DNA of 59,410 nt from Allobosea sp. (GCA_017307955.1 JAFKFV010000026.1:1-59410), one strand, 5' to 3'. Positions 17,711 through 26,821 are shown, counted from the stretch's first letter. The notes: generated from the sequence alone by a model not told the origin. A program made the numbers and translations.

Positions 17711-19063
17711 ATGTCCGATTCAGAACGCAACCGTCTCACCGGCCGCCTGTCCCGTTATGCCCGCGTCGGCGTGAATGTCGGAGGCGTTGCGGCGAAGGTC
17801 GCTTCGTCGCGGCTGTTCGGCTCCTCGCTCGACAAGGAGAAGCACGCGGCGGATCTCGCCAGCGCGCTCGGCGGCCTCAAGGGGCCGCTGATGAAGGTTG
17901 GGCAGATCCTCTCGACGGTGCCCGATCTCGTGCCGCCGGAATATGCGGCCGAACTCTCGCAATTGCAGTCGAACGCGCCGCCGATGGGCTGGCCCTTCGT
18001 GCGCCGCCGCATGCAGGCCGAACTCGGGCCGGACTGGGAGAAGCGCTTCGCGGCGTTCGAGCGCCAGCCGGCGGCGGCGGCCTCGCTCGGCCAGGTGCAC
18101 CGCGCCACCGGCAAGGACGGCACCGCGCTCGCCGTCAAGCTGCAATATCCGGACATGCAGTCCGCGGTCGAGGCCGACCTGACGCAGCTCAAGATGCTGT
18201 TCTCGGTCTATCGCCGCATCGATTCCTCGATCGACACCAGCCAGATTTACGAGGAGATCGGCGCACGCATCCGCGAGGAGCTCGACTATGGCCGCGAGGC
18301 GCGGCATGCGCTGCTGTACAAGATCATGCTCGACGGGGCGCCGATCGTGCGCGTGCCCGAGGTCGAGCCGAACCTTTCGACCGGGCGGCTGCTGACGCTG
18401 ACCTGGCTGGAAGGCGGACGGCTGCTCGATTTCCGCGACCGGCCGCTCGACGAGCGCAACCGCATCGCAACGGCGATGTTCACGGCCTGGTGGTCGCCCT
18501 TCGCCCATTACGGCGTCATCCATGGCGACCCGCATCTCGGCAACTACACAGTCTTCCAGGAGGACGGCGTCGCGGCCGGCATCAACCTGCTCGACTATGG
18601 CTGCATCCGCATCTTCCCGCCGGCCTTCGTCGCCGGCGTCGTGGATCTCTTCCACGGGCTCCTGGAGGACGATCGCGCACGGGTCGTCGGCGCCTATGAG
18701 AGCTGGGGCTTCAAGGGGCTTTCGAACGAACTGATCGATGCGCTGAACATCTGGGCGCGCTTCATCTATGCGCCGCTGCTGGACGATCGCGTGCGCACCA
18801 TCGCGGATGGCGTCGCCCCGGCGGAATATGGTCGCCGCGAGGCATTCCGCGTTCATCAGGTGCTGAAGGAGAAGGGGCCTGTCACCGTGCCGCGCGAATT
18901 CGTCTTCATGGACCGCGCTGCGATCGGGCTCGGCGCGGTGTTCCTGCACTTGAAGGCCGAGATGAACTTCCACCGCCTGTTCATGGAAACGCTGGACGGC
19001 TTCGACGCGCGCCTGCTCGGCCACCGCCAGCAGGCGGCGCTTGGCGGAGTCGGCCTCGCGTGA
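17711..19063 (+). CDS. ABC1/AarF (UbiB-like) atypical kinase
   Basis: The 450-residue protein has the family KxGQ motif (MKVGQILS, residues 61-68), the alanine-rich loop AAAASLGQVH in place of a P-loop, LAVKLQYP with the catalytic Lys, and HGDPHLGNY and LDYGCIR for the catalytic and metal Asp. Family members act as ATPases supporting ubiquinone biosynthesis or lipid homeostasis at the membrane. GGAGG at 17697-17702 precedes the ATG by nine bases. It stands just beyond the AT-rich insert, whose boundary is inside its leader. Confidence 0.92.
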   Translation: MSDSERNRLTGRLSRYARVGVNVGGVAAKVASSRLFGSSLDKEKHAADLASALGGLKGPLMKVGQILSTVPDLVPPEYAAELSQLQSNAPPMGWPFVRRRMQAELGPDWEKRFAAFERQPAAAASLGQVHRATGKDGTALAVKLQYPDMQSAVEADLTQLKMLFSVYRRIDSSIDTSQIYEEIGARIREELDYGREARHALLYKIMLDGAPIVRVPEVEPNLSTGRLLTLTWLEGGRLLDFRDRPLDERNRIATAMFTAWWSPFAHYGVIHGDPHLGNYTVFQEDGVAAGINLLDYGCIRIFPPAFVAGVVDLFHGLLEDDRARVVGAYESWGFKGLSNELIDALNIWARFIYAPLLDDRVRTIADGVAPAEYGRREAFRVHQVLKEKGPVTVPREFVFMDRAAIGLGAVFLHLKAEMNFHRLFMETLDGFDARLLGHRQQAALGGVGLA

Positions 19064-19168
19064 GGGAAGGCGCCGCGGCGCAAGCGCGTCAGCGTGGCGG
19101 ATTGCGGGCGATGCCGCTTCTGCGATATAGGCCGGTCAGCTGCAATCCGTCACGAGGGAGACGAGCCG

Positions 19169-19294
19169 ATGGCTGACAACGCGATGGACTATCCCGAGCA
19201 CGAGCGCACCTATGCGTTCTTCATGGCGCTCACCAAGTGGGGAACCATCTCCGTCGTCGTGATCCTCATCCTGATGGCGTTCTTCCTGCTCTGA
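19169..19294 (+). CDS. aa3-type cytochrome c oxidase subunit IV
   Basis: The 41-residue protein MADNAMDYPEHERTYAFF... has one membrane helix at residues 24-41 and fits the bacterial cytochrome c oxidase subunit IV family (PF07835). It is a small accessory subunit that packs against the oxidase core in the inner membrane. The position just before the transhydrogenase genes is common in alphaproteobacteria. The start is set by the AGGGAGACGAGCCG leader upstream of the ATG. Confidence 0.9.
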   Translation: MADNAMDYPEHERTYAFFMALTKWGTISVVVILILMAFFLL

Positions 19295-19370
19295 GCATCG
19301 ACGGGCCGCTTTTGGCGGCCCGATGCAAGGCGGTGCCCGCGCGGCGTCCGCTCACAGTCGAGGACAATCC

Positions 19371-20525
19371 ATGAAGATCGCTGTTCCCGCGGAGATCGAC
19401 GGCGGGGAGACGCGCGTCGCCGCGACCCCCGACACGGTCAAGAAGTTCGTGGCGCTCGGCGCCGAGGTCGTCGTCGAGCGGGGCGCCGGCCTCAAATCGC
19501 GCATCGTCGATGCCGACTACGAGGCGGCCGGGGCGCGCATCGCGGACGATGCCGCGGCGACGCTCGCCGATGCCGACGTGGTGCTGAAGGTGCGCCGTCC
19601 GGGCGCCGGCGAACTGCCGTCCTACCGGCGCGGCGCGCTCGTGATCGCCACCATGGACCCTTACGGCCATGAGGACGCGGTGGCGGCGATGGCGGATGCG
19701 GGCATCTCCGCCTTCGCCATGGAATTCATGCCGCGCATCACCCGCGCGCAGGTCATGGACGTCCTTTCCAGCCAGGCGAACCTCGCCGGCTACCAGGCGG
19801 TCATCGACGCCGCGGCCACCTATGACCGCGCGCTGCCGATGATGATGACCGCCGCCGGCACCGTGCCGGCCGCGCGTGTCTTCGTCATGGGCGCCGGCGT
19901 CGCCGGCCTGCAGGCGATCGCCACCGCGCGGCGCCTCGGCGCCGTCGTGACCGCGACCGATGTCCGCCCGGCCGCCAAGGAGCAGGTGGAGAGCCTCGGC
20001 GCCAAGTTCATCGCCGTCGAGGACGAGGAATTCCGCCAGGCCGAGACCGCCGCCGGCTATGCGAAGCCGATGTCGGCCGAATATCAGGCCAAGCAGGCCG
20101 CGCTCGTCGCCGAGCACATCAAGAAGCAGGACATCGTCATCACCACGGCGCTGATCCCGGGCCGGGCCGCGCCGCGGCTGGTGACGGCGGCGATGGTCGC
20201 CTCGATGCGCCCCGGCGCGGTGCTGGTCGATCTCGCGGTCGAGCGCGGCGGCAATGTCGAGGGCAGCGTCGCCGGCGAGGTTGTCGATATCGACGGCCGC
20301 CGCATCGTCGGGCATCTCAATGTCGCGGGCCGCATTCCGGCGACCGCCTCGCAGCTCTACGCCAAGAACCTCGCCGCCTTCCTCGAGACGATGATCGACA
20401 AGACCTCAAAAGTGGTCGCGGTCAACTGGGACGACGAACTCGTCAAGGCGACGCTTCTGACGCGCGACGGCGCCATCGTGCATGCCGCGTTCAAGCCGAA
20501 ACTCGCCGAGACGGTCCCCGCCTGA
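19371..20525 (+). CDS. pntAA: Proton-translocating NAD(P)+ transhydrogenase, subunit alpha 1 (NAD-binding domain)
   Basis: The 384-residue protein is domain I of the transhydrogenase, starting MKIAVPAEIDGGETRVAATP. The Rossmann motif VMGAGVAGLQAIATARRLGA is present and the alanine dehydrogenase-like fold is full length. It passes hydride between NADH and NADP+, coupled to proton entry, and so supplies NADPH. In this group the alpha subunit is split: this is the soluble half, with the membrane half encoded next. Confidence 0.96.
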   Translation: MKIAVPAEIDGGETRVAATPDTVKKFVALGAEVVVERGAGLKSRIVDADYEAAGARIADDAAATLADADVVLKVRRPGAGELPSYRRGALVIATMDPYGHEDAVAAMADAGISAFAMEFMPRITRAQVMDVLSSQANLAGYQAVIDAAATYDRALPMMMTAAGTVPAARVFVMGAGVAGLQAIATARRLGAVVTATDVRPAAKEQVESLGAKFIAVEDEEFRQAETAAGYAKPMSAEYQAKQAALVAEHIKKQDIVITTALIPGRAAPRLVTAAMVASMRPGAVLVDLAVERGGNVEGSVAGEVVDIDGRRIVGHLNVAGRIPATASQLYAKNLAAFLETMIDKTSKVVAVNWDDELVKATLLTRDGAIVHAAFKPKLAETVPA

Positions 20526-20536
20526 CACAAGGAGCC

Positions 20537-21037
20537 ATGGCCATGGCCAATCTGACGCCGGAACAGGCGGCGAGCGCCGCGCGGGCCGCTGCCGATGCCG
20601 CCACCGCAGCCGCGCAGGCGGCCCAGGAAGCGGCCGCGGCCGCGCATCAATATGCCGTCCAGGCCGGCGTTCCCGGCGAGGGCGGCCTCGGCGACGCCGC
20701 GGCGATGGCCGTGCATGCCGCCTCGGGCGGCGTGATCGATCCCTTCGTCTTCCGCCTGTCGATCTTCGTCCTCGCGATCTTCGTCGGCTACTATGTCGTC
20801 TGGTCGGTGACGCCGGCGCTGCACACGCCGCTGATGTCGGTCACCAACGCCATCTCCTCGGTGATCGTGGTCGGCGCGCTGCTCGCCGTCGGCGTCGAGG
20901 CGGTCGGCAATTCCACCGGCCATTCGCTCGCGCAGGGCTTCGGCTTCGTGGGCCTCATCCTCGCCAGCGTGAACATCTTCGGCGGGTTCCTCGTCACCAG
21001 CCGCATGCTGGCGATGTACAAGAAAAAGACGAAGTGA
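20537..21037 (+). CDS. pntAB: Transhydrogenase subunit alpha 2 (membrane part) with Ala-rich N terminus
   Basis: The 166-residue protein has about 55 hydrophilic, very alanine-rich residues (repeats like AAADAATAAAQAAQEAAAAA) before the conserved membrane domain beginning GGVIDPFVFRLSIFVLAIFVGYYVVW. Three to four helices follow. The N-terminal part is longer than the usual PntAB (about 140 residues). The gene starts 11 bases after pntAA with a GGAG site; ATGs at 20537 and 20543 are both possible. Confidence 0.94.
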   Translation: MAMANLTPEQAASAARAAADAATAAAQAAQEAAAAAHQYAVQAGVPGEGGLGDAAAMAVHAASGGVIDPFVFRLSIFVLAIFVGYYVVWSVTPALHTPLMSVTNAISSVIVVGALLAVGVEAVGNSTGHSLAQGFGFVGLILASVNIFGGFLVTSRMLAMYKKKTK

Positions 21038-21047
21038 GGACGCCGCG

Positions 21048-22451
21048 ATGACCACAGCCAACGTCACCGCCGTCCTCTATCTCGTCTCCGGCGTCCTGTT
21101 CATCATGGCGCTGCGCGGGCTCTCCAGCCCCGCGACCTCGCGCCAGGGCAATCTCTACGGCATGGTCGGCATGGCCATCGCCATCTTGACGACGCTGGTG
21201 CTCGCGGCGCCCAGCAGCGGCCTTTCCTGGACGCTGATCATCCTCGGTCTCGCCATCGGCGGCGGCGTCGGCGCGGTCGTCGCGCGGCGCATCGCCATGA
21301 CGGCGATGCCGCAACTCGTCGCCGCCTTCCACAGCCTCGTCGGCCTCTCGGCCGTCATGGTGGCGGCCGCCGCGCTCTATGCGCCGGCGGCGTTCGGCAT
21401 CGGCGAGGTCGGTGACATCCATCGCCAGGCGCTGGTCGAGATGAGCCTCGGCGTCGCGATCGGCGCGATCACCTTCACCGGTTCGGTGATCGCCTTCGCC
21501 AAGCTCAACGGCAACATGTCGGGCAAGCCGATCCTCCTGCCGATGCGCCATGCGATCAACATCGCGCTGGCCGCGCTGCTGGTCCTGCTCATCGTCGCAC
21601 TGGTCGTCACCGGCAACCCGGTCTGGTTCTGGCTGGTGGTGATCGTCAGCCTCGTGCTCGGCGGCCTCATCATCATCCCGATCGGCGGCGCGGACATGCC
21701 GGTCGTCGTCTCGATGCTCAACTCCTATTCGGGCTGGGCGGCGGCGGGCATCGGCTTCACGCTCGGCAATACCGCGCTGATCGTCACCGGCGCGCTGGTC
21801 GGCTCGTCGGGCGCGATCCTCTCCTACATCATGTGCAAGGCGATGAACCGCTCGTTCATCTCCGTCATCCTCGGCGGCTTCGGCGGCGAGACGGCGGCGG
21901 CGGGCGGCGGGGTGGTCGAGCAGCGGCCGGTCAAGCAGGGCTCGGCCGACGACGCGGCCTTCATCATGAAGAACGCCTCCAAGGTCATCGTCGTGCCAGG
22001 CTATGGCATGGCGGTGGCGCAGGCGCAGCATGCCGTGCGCGAAATGGCCGACAAGCTCAAGGCGCATGGCGTCGAGGTCAAATACGCCATCCATCCGGTC
22101 GCGGGCCGCATGCCGGGCCACATGAACGTGCTGCTCGCCGAGGCGAATGTGCCTTACGACGAGGTGTTCGAGCTCGAGGACATCAATTCCGAGTTCGCGC
22201 AGGCCGATGTCGCCTTCGTCATCGGCGCCAACGACGTGACCAACCCGGCGGCCAAGACCGACAAGTCCTCGCCGATCTACGGCATGCCGATCCTCGACGT
22301 CGAGAAGGCGGGCACGGTTCTGTTCGTGAAGCGCGGCATGGGCTCCGGCTATGCCGGCGTCGAGAACGAGCTGTTCTTCAAGGACAACACGATGATGCTG
22401 TTCGCCGACGCCAAGAAGATGGTCGAGAGCATCGTCAAGGCGCTGGACTGA
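21048..22451 (+). CDS. pntB: Transhydrogenase subunit beta
   Basis: The 467-residue protein has eight or nine membrane helices (residues 1-270) and the NADP(H)-binding domain III: VPGYGMAVAQAQHAVREMA, IHPVAGRMPGHMNVLLAEANVP and GANDVTNPAA are intact. It starts ten bases after pntAB and completes the pntAA-pntAB-pntB operon. Confidence 0.97.
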   Translation: MTTANVTAVLYLVSGVLFIMALRGLSSPATSRQGNLYGMVGMAIAILTTLVLAAPSSGLSWTLIILGLAIGGGVGAVVARRIAMTAMPQLVAAFHSLVGLSAVMVAAAALYAPAAFGIGEVGDIHRQALVEMSLGVAIGAITFTGSVIAFAKLNGNMSGKPILLPMRHAINIALAALLVLLIVALVVTGNPVWFWLVVIVSLVLGGLIIIPIGGADMPVVVSMLNSYSGWAAAGIGFTLGNTALIVTGALVGSSGAILSYIMCKAMNRSFISVILGGFGGETAAAGGGVVEQRPVKQGSADDAAFIMKNASKVIVVPGYGMAVAQAQHAVREMADKLKAHGVEVKYAIHPVAGRMPGHMNVLLAEANVPYDEVFELEDINSEFAQADVAFVIGANDVTNPAAKTDKSSPIYGMPILDVEKAGTVLFVKRGMGSGYAGVENELFFKDNTMMLFADAKKMVESIVKALD

Positions 22452-22452
22452 G

Positions 22453-22983
22453 ATGGACGCCGGCGGCGACGCCGTTGCCATCCGCGTTCTGGGGGCGGCG
22501 GATCTCGCCGCCTACCGGGCGCTCCGGCGCGAGGCGGTGACGCTTGCGCCGGTCGCCTTCCTGACGACGCCGGCCGAGGATGCGGCCATTTCCGACGCGG
22601 AGGTGCTGCGCCGCCTCGCCGAGGCCTGGCCCTCGGCCGTCTTCGGGGCCTTCGTGGGCGATGATCTCGTCGGCATGGCGGGCTTCGGCGCCAATGAGCG
22701 CGAGAAGCAACGCCATCGCGGCACGCTCTGGGGCGTCTATGTGCAGCCGGCCCATCGCGGGCGCGGCATCGCGCGGGATCTGGTGCGCGCCGTCATCGAG
22801 CACGCCGCGCAGCATGCTCGTTTTCTCGATGCGGTCGTGTCGGGCGGCAATGCCGAGGCGCGGGCGCTCTATGATGGCCTCGGATTCGAGCGCTACGGCG
22901 TCGTGCCGAGTGCCCAGTTCGCCGAGGGCGCCTTCCACGACGACATCCTGATCGGGCTTCTGCTCGACCGCCCGAAAGCCTGA
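22453..22983 (+). CDS. GNAT-family N-acetyltransferase
   Basis: The 176-residue protein has a GNAT fold with the acetyl-CoA loop VYVQPAHRGRGIARDLV (Q/R-x-x-G-x-G/A) and a C-terminal AEARALYDGLGFERYGV motif. The acceptor cannot be predicted. It starts one base after pntB, so it is co-transcribed. Confidence 0.9.
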   Translation: MDAGGDAVAIRVLGAADLAAYRALRREAVTLAPVAFLTTPAEDAAISDAEVLRRLAEAWPSAVFGAFVGDDLVGMAGFGANEREKQRHRGTLWGVYVQPAHRGRGIARDLVRAVIEHAAQHARFLDAVVSGGNAEARALYDGLGFERYGVVPSAQFAEGAFHDDILIGLLLDRPKA

Positions 22984-22987
22984 GGCC

Positions 22988-23854
22988 TCAGGTGCCCTGC
23001 GGCGCCGTGCGGCGCATGCCGTCGCGGGCCGGGGCGTAGTTCGGGTTGATGATCTGCGCTCTTGCGAAGGCGTCATGCGCCTTGCCGGGCTCGCCGAGCT
23101 TCTCCAGCGCGAGACCCTGATAGGTCCAGCCGAGATAGGACTGCTTGTCCTTGCGCACCGCGATGTTGAAATCGTCCAGCGCTGCCTTGTAGTCGCCGAT
23201 CGCGAGATAGGAGAGGCCGCGCGAGAGATAGGGGTCGATCTGGTTCGGCGCGTAGGTCGTCGCCGCCGTCAGGTCCGAGATCGCGTCGTCGTGGCGGTTC
23301 TGGCTCTGGTAGATCAGGGCGCGGTTGTAATAGCCCTTGGGATCGTTCGGCTCGAGCTCGATCGCCTTGGTGAGATCGGCGAGGGCGAGGTCGACCTGGC
23401 CCTGCGAGCGGTAGAGATTCGCGCGCCCGACATAGGCGTCGCTGTAGTTCGGATTGATCTGGATGGCCGTGTTGTAGTCGGCGAGGGCCTGCTGGTCCTG
23501 CTTCAGCCTGCGCTCGACCAGCGCGCGGTTGGCATAGGCCTGGAAGAAGTTCGGATTGAGCTGGATGGCCTTGTTGAAGTCGGCCATCGCGTCCTGGTAC
23601 TTGCCGGCGCGGCCGAAGGCGGTGCCGCGGACATTATAGGCCGAGGCATCGGTCGGATTCTGGCCGACGACATTGCTGAGCGATGCGATGTTGGTCGGCG
23701 AGGCGGTCGCCGGATCGATGCCCGCTTCCGGTCCGCCCATGCCCGTCGAGGACTGGCAGGCGGCGAGCGCCAGCGCCATCAGGCCGGCCGAGGCGAAGCT
23801 CGCCGCGCGCAGCAGACCGGGCTTCGAGGGGGCCGTCGGCATCAACAGGCTCAT
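22988..23854 (-). CDS. TPR lipoprotein
   Basis: The 288-residue protein starts MSLLMPTAPSKPGLLRAASF and has a lipobox LALAAC, so it is probably a lipid-anchored periplasmic protein. Six or so TPR units follow from about residue 70, with consensus forms such as NFFQAYANRALVERRLKQDQ. It resembles NlpI-like TPR lipoproteins in layout, but orthology is not shown. The longer upstream frame has no lipobox at a sensible position and was rejected. Confidence 0.85.
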   Translation of the reverse strand: MSLLMPTAPSKPGLLRAASFASAGLMALALAACQSSTGMGGPEAGIDPATASPTNIASLSNVVGQNPTDASAYNVRGTAFGRAGKYQDAMADFNKAIQLNPNFFQAYANRALVERRLKQDQQALADYNTAIQINPNYSDAYVGRANLYRSQGQVDLALADLTKAIELEPNDPKGYYNRALIYQSQNRHDDAISDLTAATTYAPNQIDPYLSRGLSYLAIGDYKAALDDFNIAVRKDKQSYLGWTYQGLALEKLGEPGKAHDAFARAQIINPNYAPARDGMRRTAPQGT

Positions 23855-24016
23855 CCGGATATCCTTTCGGCCGCGCTGAAGCGGAGCAGAAAACGGAACA
23901 AGGGCAACGGGCTCCGCGGCGGCGGGCTCGTTACCCTCGTTCAACAGATAGGGCGCAGCAAGCGGCCGGCCACCGCCTGCCGACGCTCGCGCGATCCTGG
24001 GCGCAGTATCCTGGGC

Positions 24017-24262
24017 TCAGTGACGGCCCTTGGCCGCCGCGCCCTTGGGCGCAGCCACGATGCCGAGCTCGCGCTGGGCCTTCTTGCGGGCCAGCTTGCG
24101 GGCGCGGCGCACGGCCTCCGCCTTCTCGCGGGCGCGCTTGACCGACGGCTTCTCGTAGAAATCGCGCAGCTTCATCTCACGGAAGATGCCTTCGCGCTGC
24201 ATCTTCTTCTTGAGGACCTTGAGCGCCTGGTCGACGTTGTTGTCGCGAACGAGTATCTGCAC
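24017..24262 (-). CDS. rpsU: 30S ribosomal protein S21
   Basis: The 81-residue protein starts at a GTG and reads VQILVRDNNVDQALKVLKKK, the conserved S21 N terminus, and then IFREMKLRDFYEKPSVKRARE. The basic C-terminal tail is longer than in E. coli (71), which is usual for alphaproteobacteria. A promoter is 100 bases upstream. GTG is deduced from the conserved start and is not preceded by an ATG in frame. Confidence 0.95.
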   Translation of the reverse strand: MQILVRDNNVDQALKVLKKKMQREGIFREMKLRDFYEKPSVKRAREKAEAVRRARKLARKKAQRELGIVAAPKGAAAKGRH

Positions 24263-24362
24263 GCGGGTGCGTCCTGTCTTGATCCGAAACGGATGGTCTT
24301 TTTCCCCGGCGAGGAGCCGAAGGGCAGCGCCCGCCGGTCGTCCTCGTCCCGATTCCGGCGCT

Positions 24363-24391
24363 CTCATAGCAGATGGCCCAAAGGGCGTCAA
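24363..24391 (-). promoter_or_regulatory. Promoter for rpsU
   Basis: On the reverse strand TTGACG (24391-24386), a 17-base spacer and TATGAG (24368-24363) precede rpsU by about 100 bases. Confidence 0.7.
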
Positions 24392-24487
24392 AGCGTCTCG
24401 GCGCGGAAAATGGCGGATTCTCTCGTGTCGCGGCGGACGCGGCGCGGCTATCAATCGACGCTGGTCAACCAGCGAAGGAGCGGCATC

Positions 24488-25273
24488 GTGAAGCTCGAAA
24501 ACAGGGTCGCCATCGTCACCGGCGGTGCCAAGGGGATCGGCTATGCCATCGCCGAGCGGTTCATGGCCGAGGGGGCGCGGGTCGTCATCGCGGATATCGA
24601 CGCCGACGCCGGCGCGGCGGCGATCGAGCGGCTCGGATCGCTCGGCGCCTGCCGTTTCGTGCGCACAGATGTCGGCGATCGCGACGACGTCGCCAATCTC
24701 CTCGCCGCGGCGCTGGATTTCGGCGGCGAGGTCGACATCCTCGTCAACAATGCCGGCATCGTCGCGGCCGGCGACTTCCTCGATGTTTCGGAAGAGGATT
24801 TCGACCGCGTGCTGCGCGTCAACCTGAAGGGCGCGTTCCTCTGCGGCCAGGCGGTGGCGCGGCATATGGCGGAGCGGGTCGACGCCGGCGGAACGCCGGG
24901 CGCCATCGTCAACATGACCTCGGTGAATGCGGTGTTCGGCCTGCCGAACCAGGTGCCCTACACGGCCTCGAAGGGCGGGCTGATGCAATTGACGCGGGCA
25001 ATGGCGGTTTCGCTGGCGCCGCGCGGCATCCGCGTCAATGCGATCGGGCCGGGCTCGATCGCGACCGACATCCTCGCCAGCGTCAACAATGATCCGGAGG
25101 CGAAGCGGCGGCTCCTCTCGCGCACGCCGCTCGGGCGGATCGGCGAGCCGTCCGAGATCGCGGCGATCGCCGTCTTCCTCGCGTCCGACGATGCCAGCTA
25201 TATCACGGGCGAGACGATCTATGCCGATGGCGGCCGCCTCGCCCTCAATTACACGGTGCCGGTGAAGGCGTGA
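24488..25273 (+). CDS. SDR family oxidoreductase
   Basis: The 261-residue protein is a classical short-chain dehydrogenase: cofactor motif TGGAKGIGYAIAERF (TGxxxGIG), NNAG at about residue 90, and catalytic YTASKGG (Tyr/Lys). The Asp at the end of strand 2 (VVIADIDAD) favours NAD over NADP. Substrate is unknown. It starts at a GTG with AAGGAG seven bases upstream (24475-24480); the much longer reading in the same frame is antisense to the TPR and rpsU genes. Confidence 0.92.
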   Translation: MKLENRVAIVTGGAKGIGYAIAERFMAEGARVVIADIDADAGAAAIERLGSLGACRFVRTDVGDRDDVANLLAAALDFGGEVDILVNNAGIVAAGDFLDVSEEDFDRVLRVNLKGAFLCGQAVARHMAERVDAGGTPGAIVNMTSVNAVFGLPNQVPYTASKGGLMQLTRAMAVSLAPRGIRVNAIGPGSIATDILASVNNDPEAKRRLLSRTPLGRIGEPSEIAAIAVFLASDDASYITGETIYADGGRLALNYTVPVKA

Positions 25274-25307
25274 GGCTCCAGCGCCTCCCGCCCTCTGTCG
25301 GCGAGGC

Positions 25308-26030
25308 TCAGAGGTCCTCGTCTTCCTCGTCGACCGGGCCCTTGAGCGACTTGAGCTTGGCGAACACCGCGTCGGCGTCGAGCTCCTCTTCCTTCGGCTC
25401 CTCGGGGCGGTAGGAGCGGAGCGCCGCGGCGGCCAGCGCGTCGGCCGCGGTCGTCTCCTCGGGCCGCAGCAGCGTCTCGCCCTCGGGCGTGTATTCGCGC
25501 GGCGGGGCGCTCTTCGCGGCCTTGTCGACCTCGAAGTCGAGATCGATCTGCGAGCAGAGGCCGAGCGTCACCGGGTCCATCGGCGTCAGGTTGGTCGAGT
25601 TCCAGTGGCTGCGGCCGCGGATCGAATCGATCGTCGGCTTGGTCGTGCCGACGAGGCGCATGATCGCCGCGTCCTTCAGCTCGGGATGATTGCGCAGCAG
25701 CCAGAGAATGGCATTCGGGCGATCCTGGCGGCGCGAAACGGGCGTGTAGCGCGGACCCTTGCGCTTCTGCACCGGCACGCGGACCTTGGTGTCGGCCATC
25801 TTGAGCTTGTGCTTCGGATCGCGCTGGGCGCGGTCGATCTCCTCGCGCGTCAGTTGCCCGGTCAGCACGGGGTCGAGGCCCTTGATGGTCTGAGCCGACT
25901 CGCCATCGGCGATCGCCTTCACCTCGAGCGGGTGCAGCTTGCAGAATTCGGCGATCTGGTCGAACCCGAGCGAGGTGTTCTCGACGAGCCAGACGGCGGT
26001 CGCCTTCGGCATCAGCGGGATGTTCGACAT
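25308..26030 (-). CDS. trcR: Cell-cycle transcriptional regulator TrcR (DUF1013)
   Basis: The 240-residue protein starts MSNIPLMPKATAVWLVENTS and has the DUF1013 domain in its N-terminal two thirds, followed by an acidic C-terminal tail ending EDEDL. In Caulobacter the DUF1013 protein TrcR is an essential transcription factor that interacts with RNA polymerase; the assignment here rests on the domain. A promoter and a terminator-like stem flank the gene's start side. Confidence 0.88.
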   Translation of the reverse strand: MSNIPLMPKATAVWLVENTSLGFDQIAEFCKLHPLEVKAIADGESAQTIKGLDPVLTGQLTREEIDRAQRDPKHKLKMADTKVRVPVQKRKGPRYTPVSRRQDRPNAILWLLRNHPELKDAAIMRLVGTTKPTIDSIRGRSHWNSTNLTPMDPVTLGLCSQIDLDFEVDKAAKSAPPREYTPEGETLLRPEETTAADALAAAALRSYRPEEPKEEELDADAVFAKLKSLKGPVDEEDEDL

Positions 26031-26105
26031 AAGTCTCTCCTGATCGCCCGCCCGGCTGGCGAGCCGGATGAGCAGCATGTCGTCTGAATGACGGGGATCA
26101 CCGCT

Positions 26106-26134
26106 ATATAGACCGCGCCCCGCCTCGAATCAAA
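26106..26134 (-). promoter_or_regulatory. Promoter for trcR
   Basis: On the reverse strand TTGATT (26134-26129), a 17-base spacer and TATATA (26111-26106) precede trcR by about 76 bases. Confidence 0.7.
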
Positions 26135-26160
26135 CGCGGCGTGACCGCGCCCCCAATGAA

Positions 26161-26188
26161 GAAGGGCGCGGCGGAGGCCGCGCCCTTC
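26161..26188. terminator. Hairpin after the Pro/Ala membrane protein gene
   Basis: GAAGGGCGCGGC (26161-26172) pairs with GCCGCGCCCTTC (26177-26188) round GGAG, 18 bases past the stop codon of the reverse-strand gene. No T tract is present. Confidence 0.6.
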
Positions 26189-26205
26189 GCAAGGAAACTG
26201 CGAGA

Positions 26206-26436
26206 TCAGTTGGCCGGAGCGGGCGTCGCCGGGGCCGGCGTGGCCGGAGCGGGCTCGGCCGGCGCAGGCGTCGCGGGAGCCGGGGTCGCGGGAGCAGCCG
26301 GGGCCGGTGCGGTCTCGGTCGCGGCAGGAGGCGGCGGCGCGGTCGGAGCGACGGCGCGCGAACTCCACCAGAACCATGCGACGACGATGACGACGATGAC
26401 GACGACGACCCAGATCCATGTATTTTGGCGTTGCAT
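26206..26436 (-). CDS. Small single-pass membrane protein with Ala-Pro-Thr repeat tail
   Basis: The 76-residue protein has a short hydrophilic N terminus (MQRQNTW), one strong helix (residues 8-25) and a tail of about 45 residues composed nearly only of Ala, Pro, Thr and Glu in units such as ATPAPA. A good ribosome site (AAGGAGG) precedes the ATG. The tail presumably extends into the periplasm or to the wall. No family recognised. Confidence 0.75.
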   Translation of the reverse strand: MQRQNTWIWVVVVIVVIVVAWFWWSSRAVAPTAPPPPAATETAPAPAAPATPAPATPAPAEPAPATPAPATPAPAN

Positions 26437-26581
26437 GCCGTTCCTCCTTGCTGTTTGTGGTTCACGGCCTGGTATTCATAGCCGATTCACGGCTCATTTC
26501 GAAGAGCCTCAAGCGCGGCCAACTTGGCGCGCCCAAGAAGCCGTCGGCTGAGGCGCGCGCCGCTGCTTGAGACCAGCGCGA

Positions 26582-26821
26582 TCACATGCGATCGCGATAG
26601 ATTTCAACGCAACATTTGTTGAGATGAACGGCGCGTCCGATCTCCGCGACCCAGTCGAGCGGGATGTAGTGATGGACGCCGTCCGGGGAATCGTCGCGCG
26701 TCAGGCGGATCTCATTCCCCTCGGCCAGCCCATCGACACGGCCGACGCGATTTCCGCGCGCATCGAGCACGAGCATGCGATGGGCGATCGGCAGATGGAG
26801 GTTTCTGAGGGTCATGGTCAT
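26582..26821 (-). CDS. Small DUF2171-like protein
   Basis: The protein of about 79 residues reads LDARGNRVGRVDGLAEGNEIRLTRDD and DGVHHYIPLDWVAEI, the pattern of PRC-barrel-like DUF2171 proteins, soluble and probably a small beta barrel. Two ATGs, at 26821 and 26815, are possible; AAGGAG upstream favours the first. Function is unknown. It lies 54 bases after the quinone oxidoreductase gene on the same strand. Confidence 0.75.
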   Translation of the reverse strand: MTMTLRNLHLPIAHRMLVLDARGNRVGRVDGLAEGNEIRLTRDDSPDGVHHYIPLDWVAEIGRAVHLNKCCVEIYRDRM

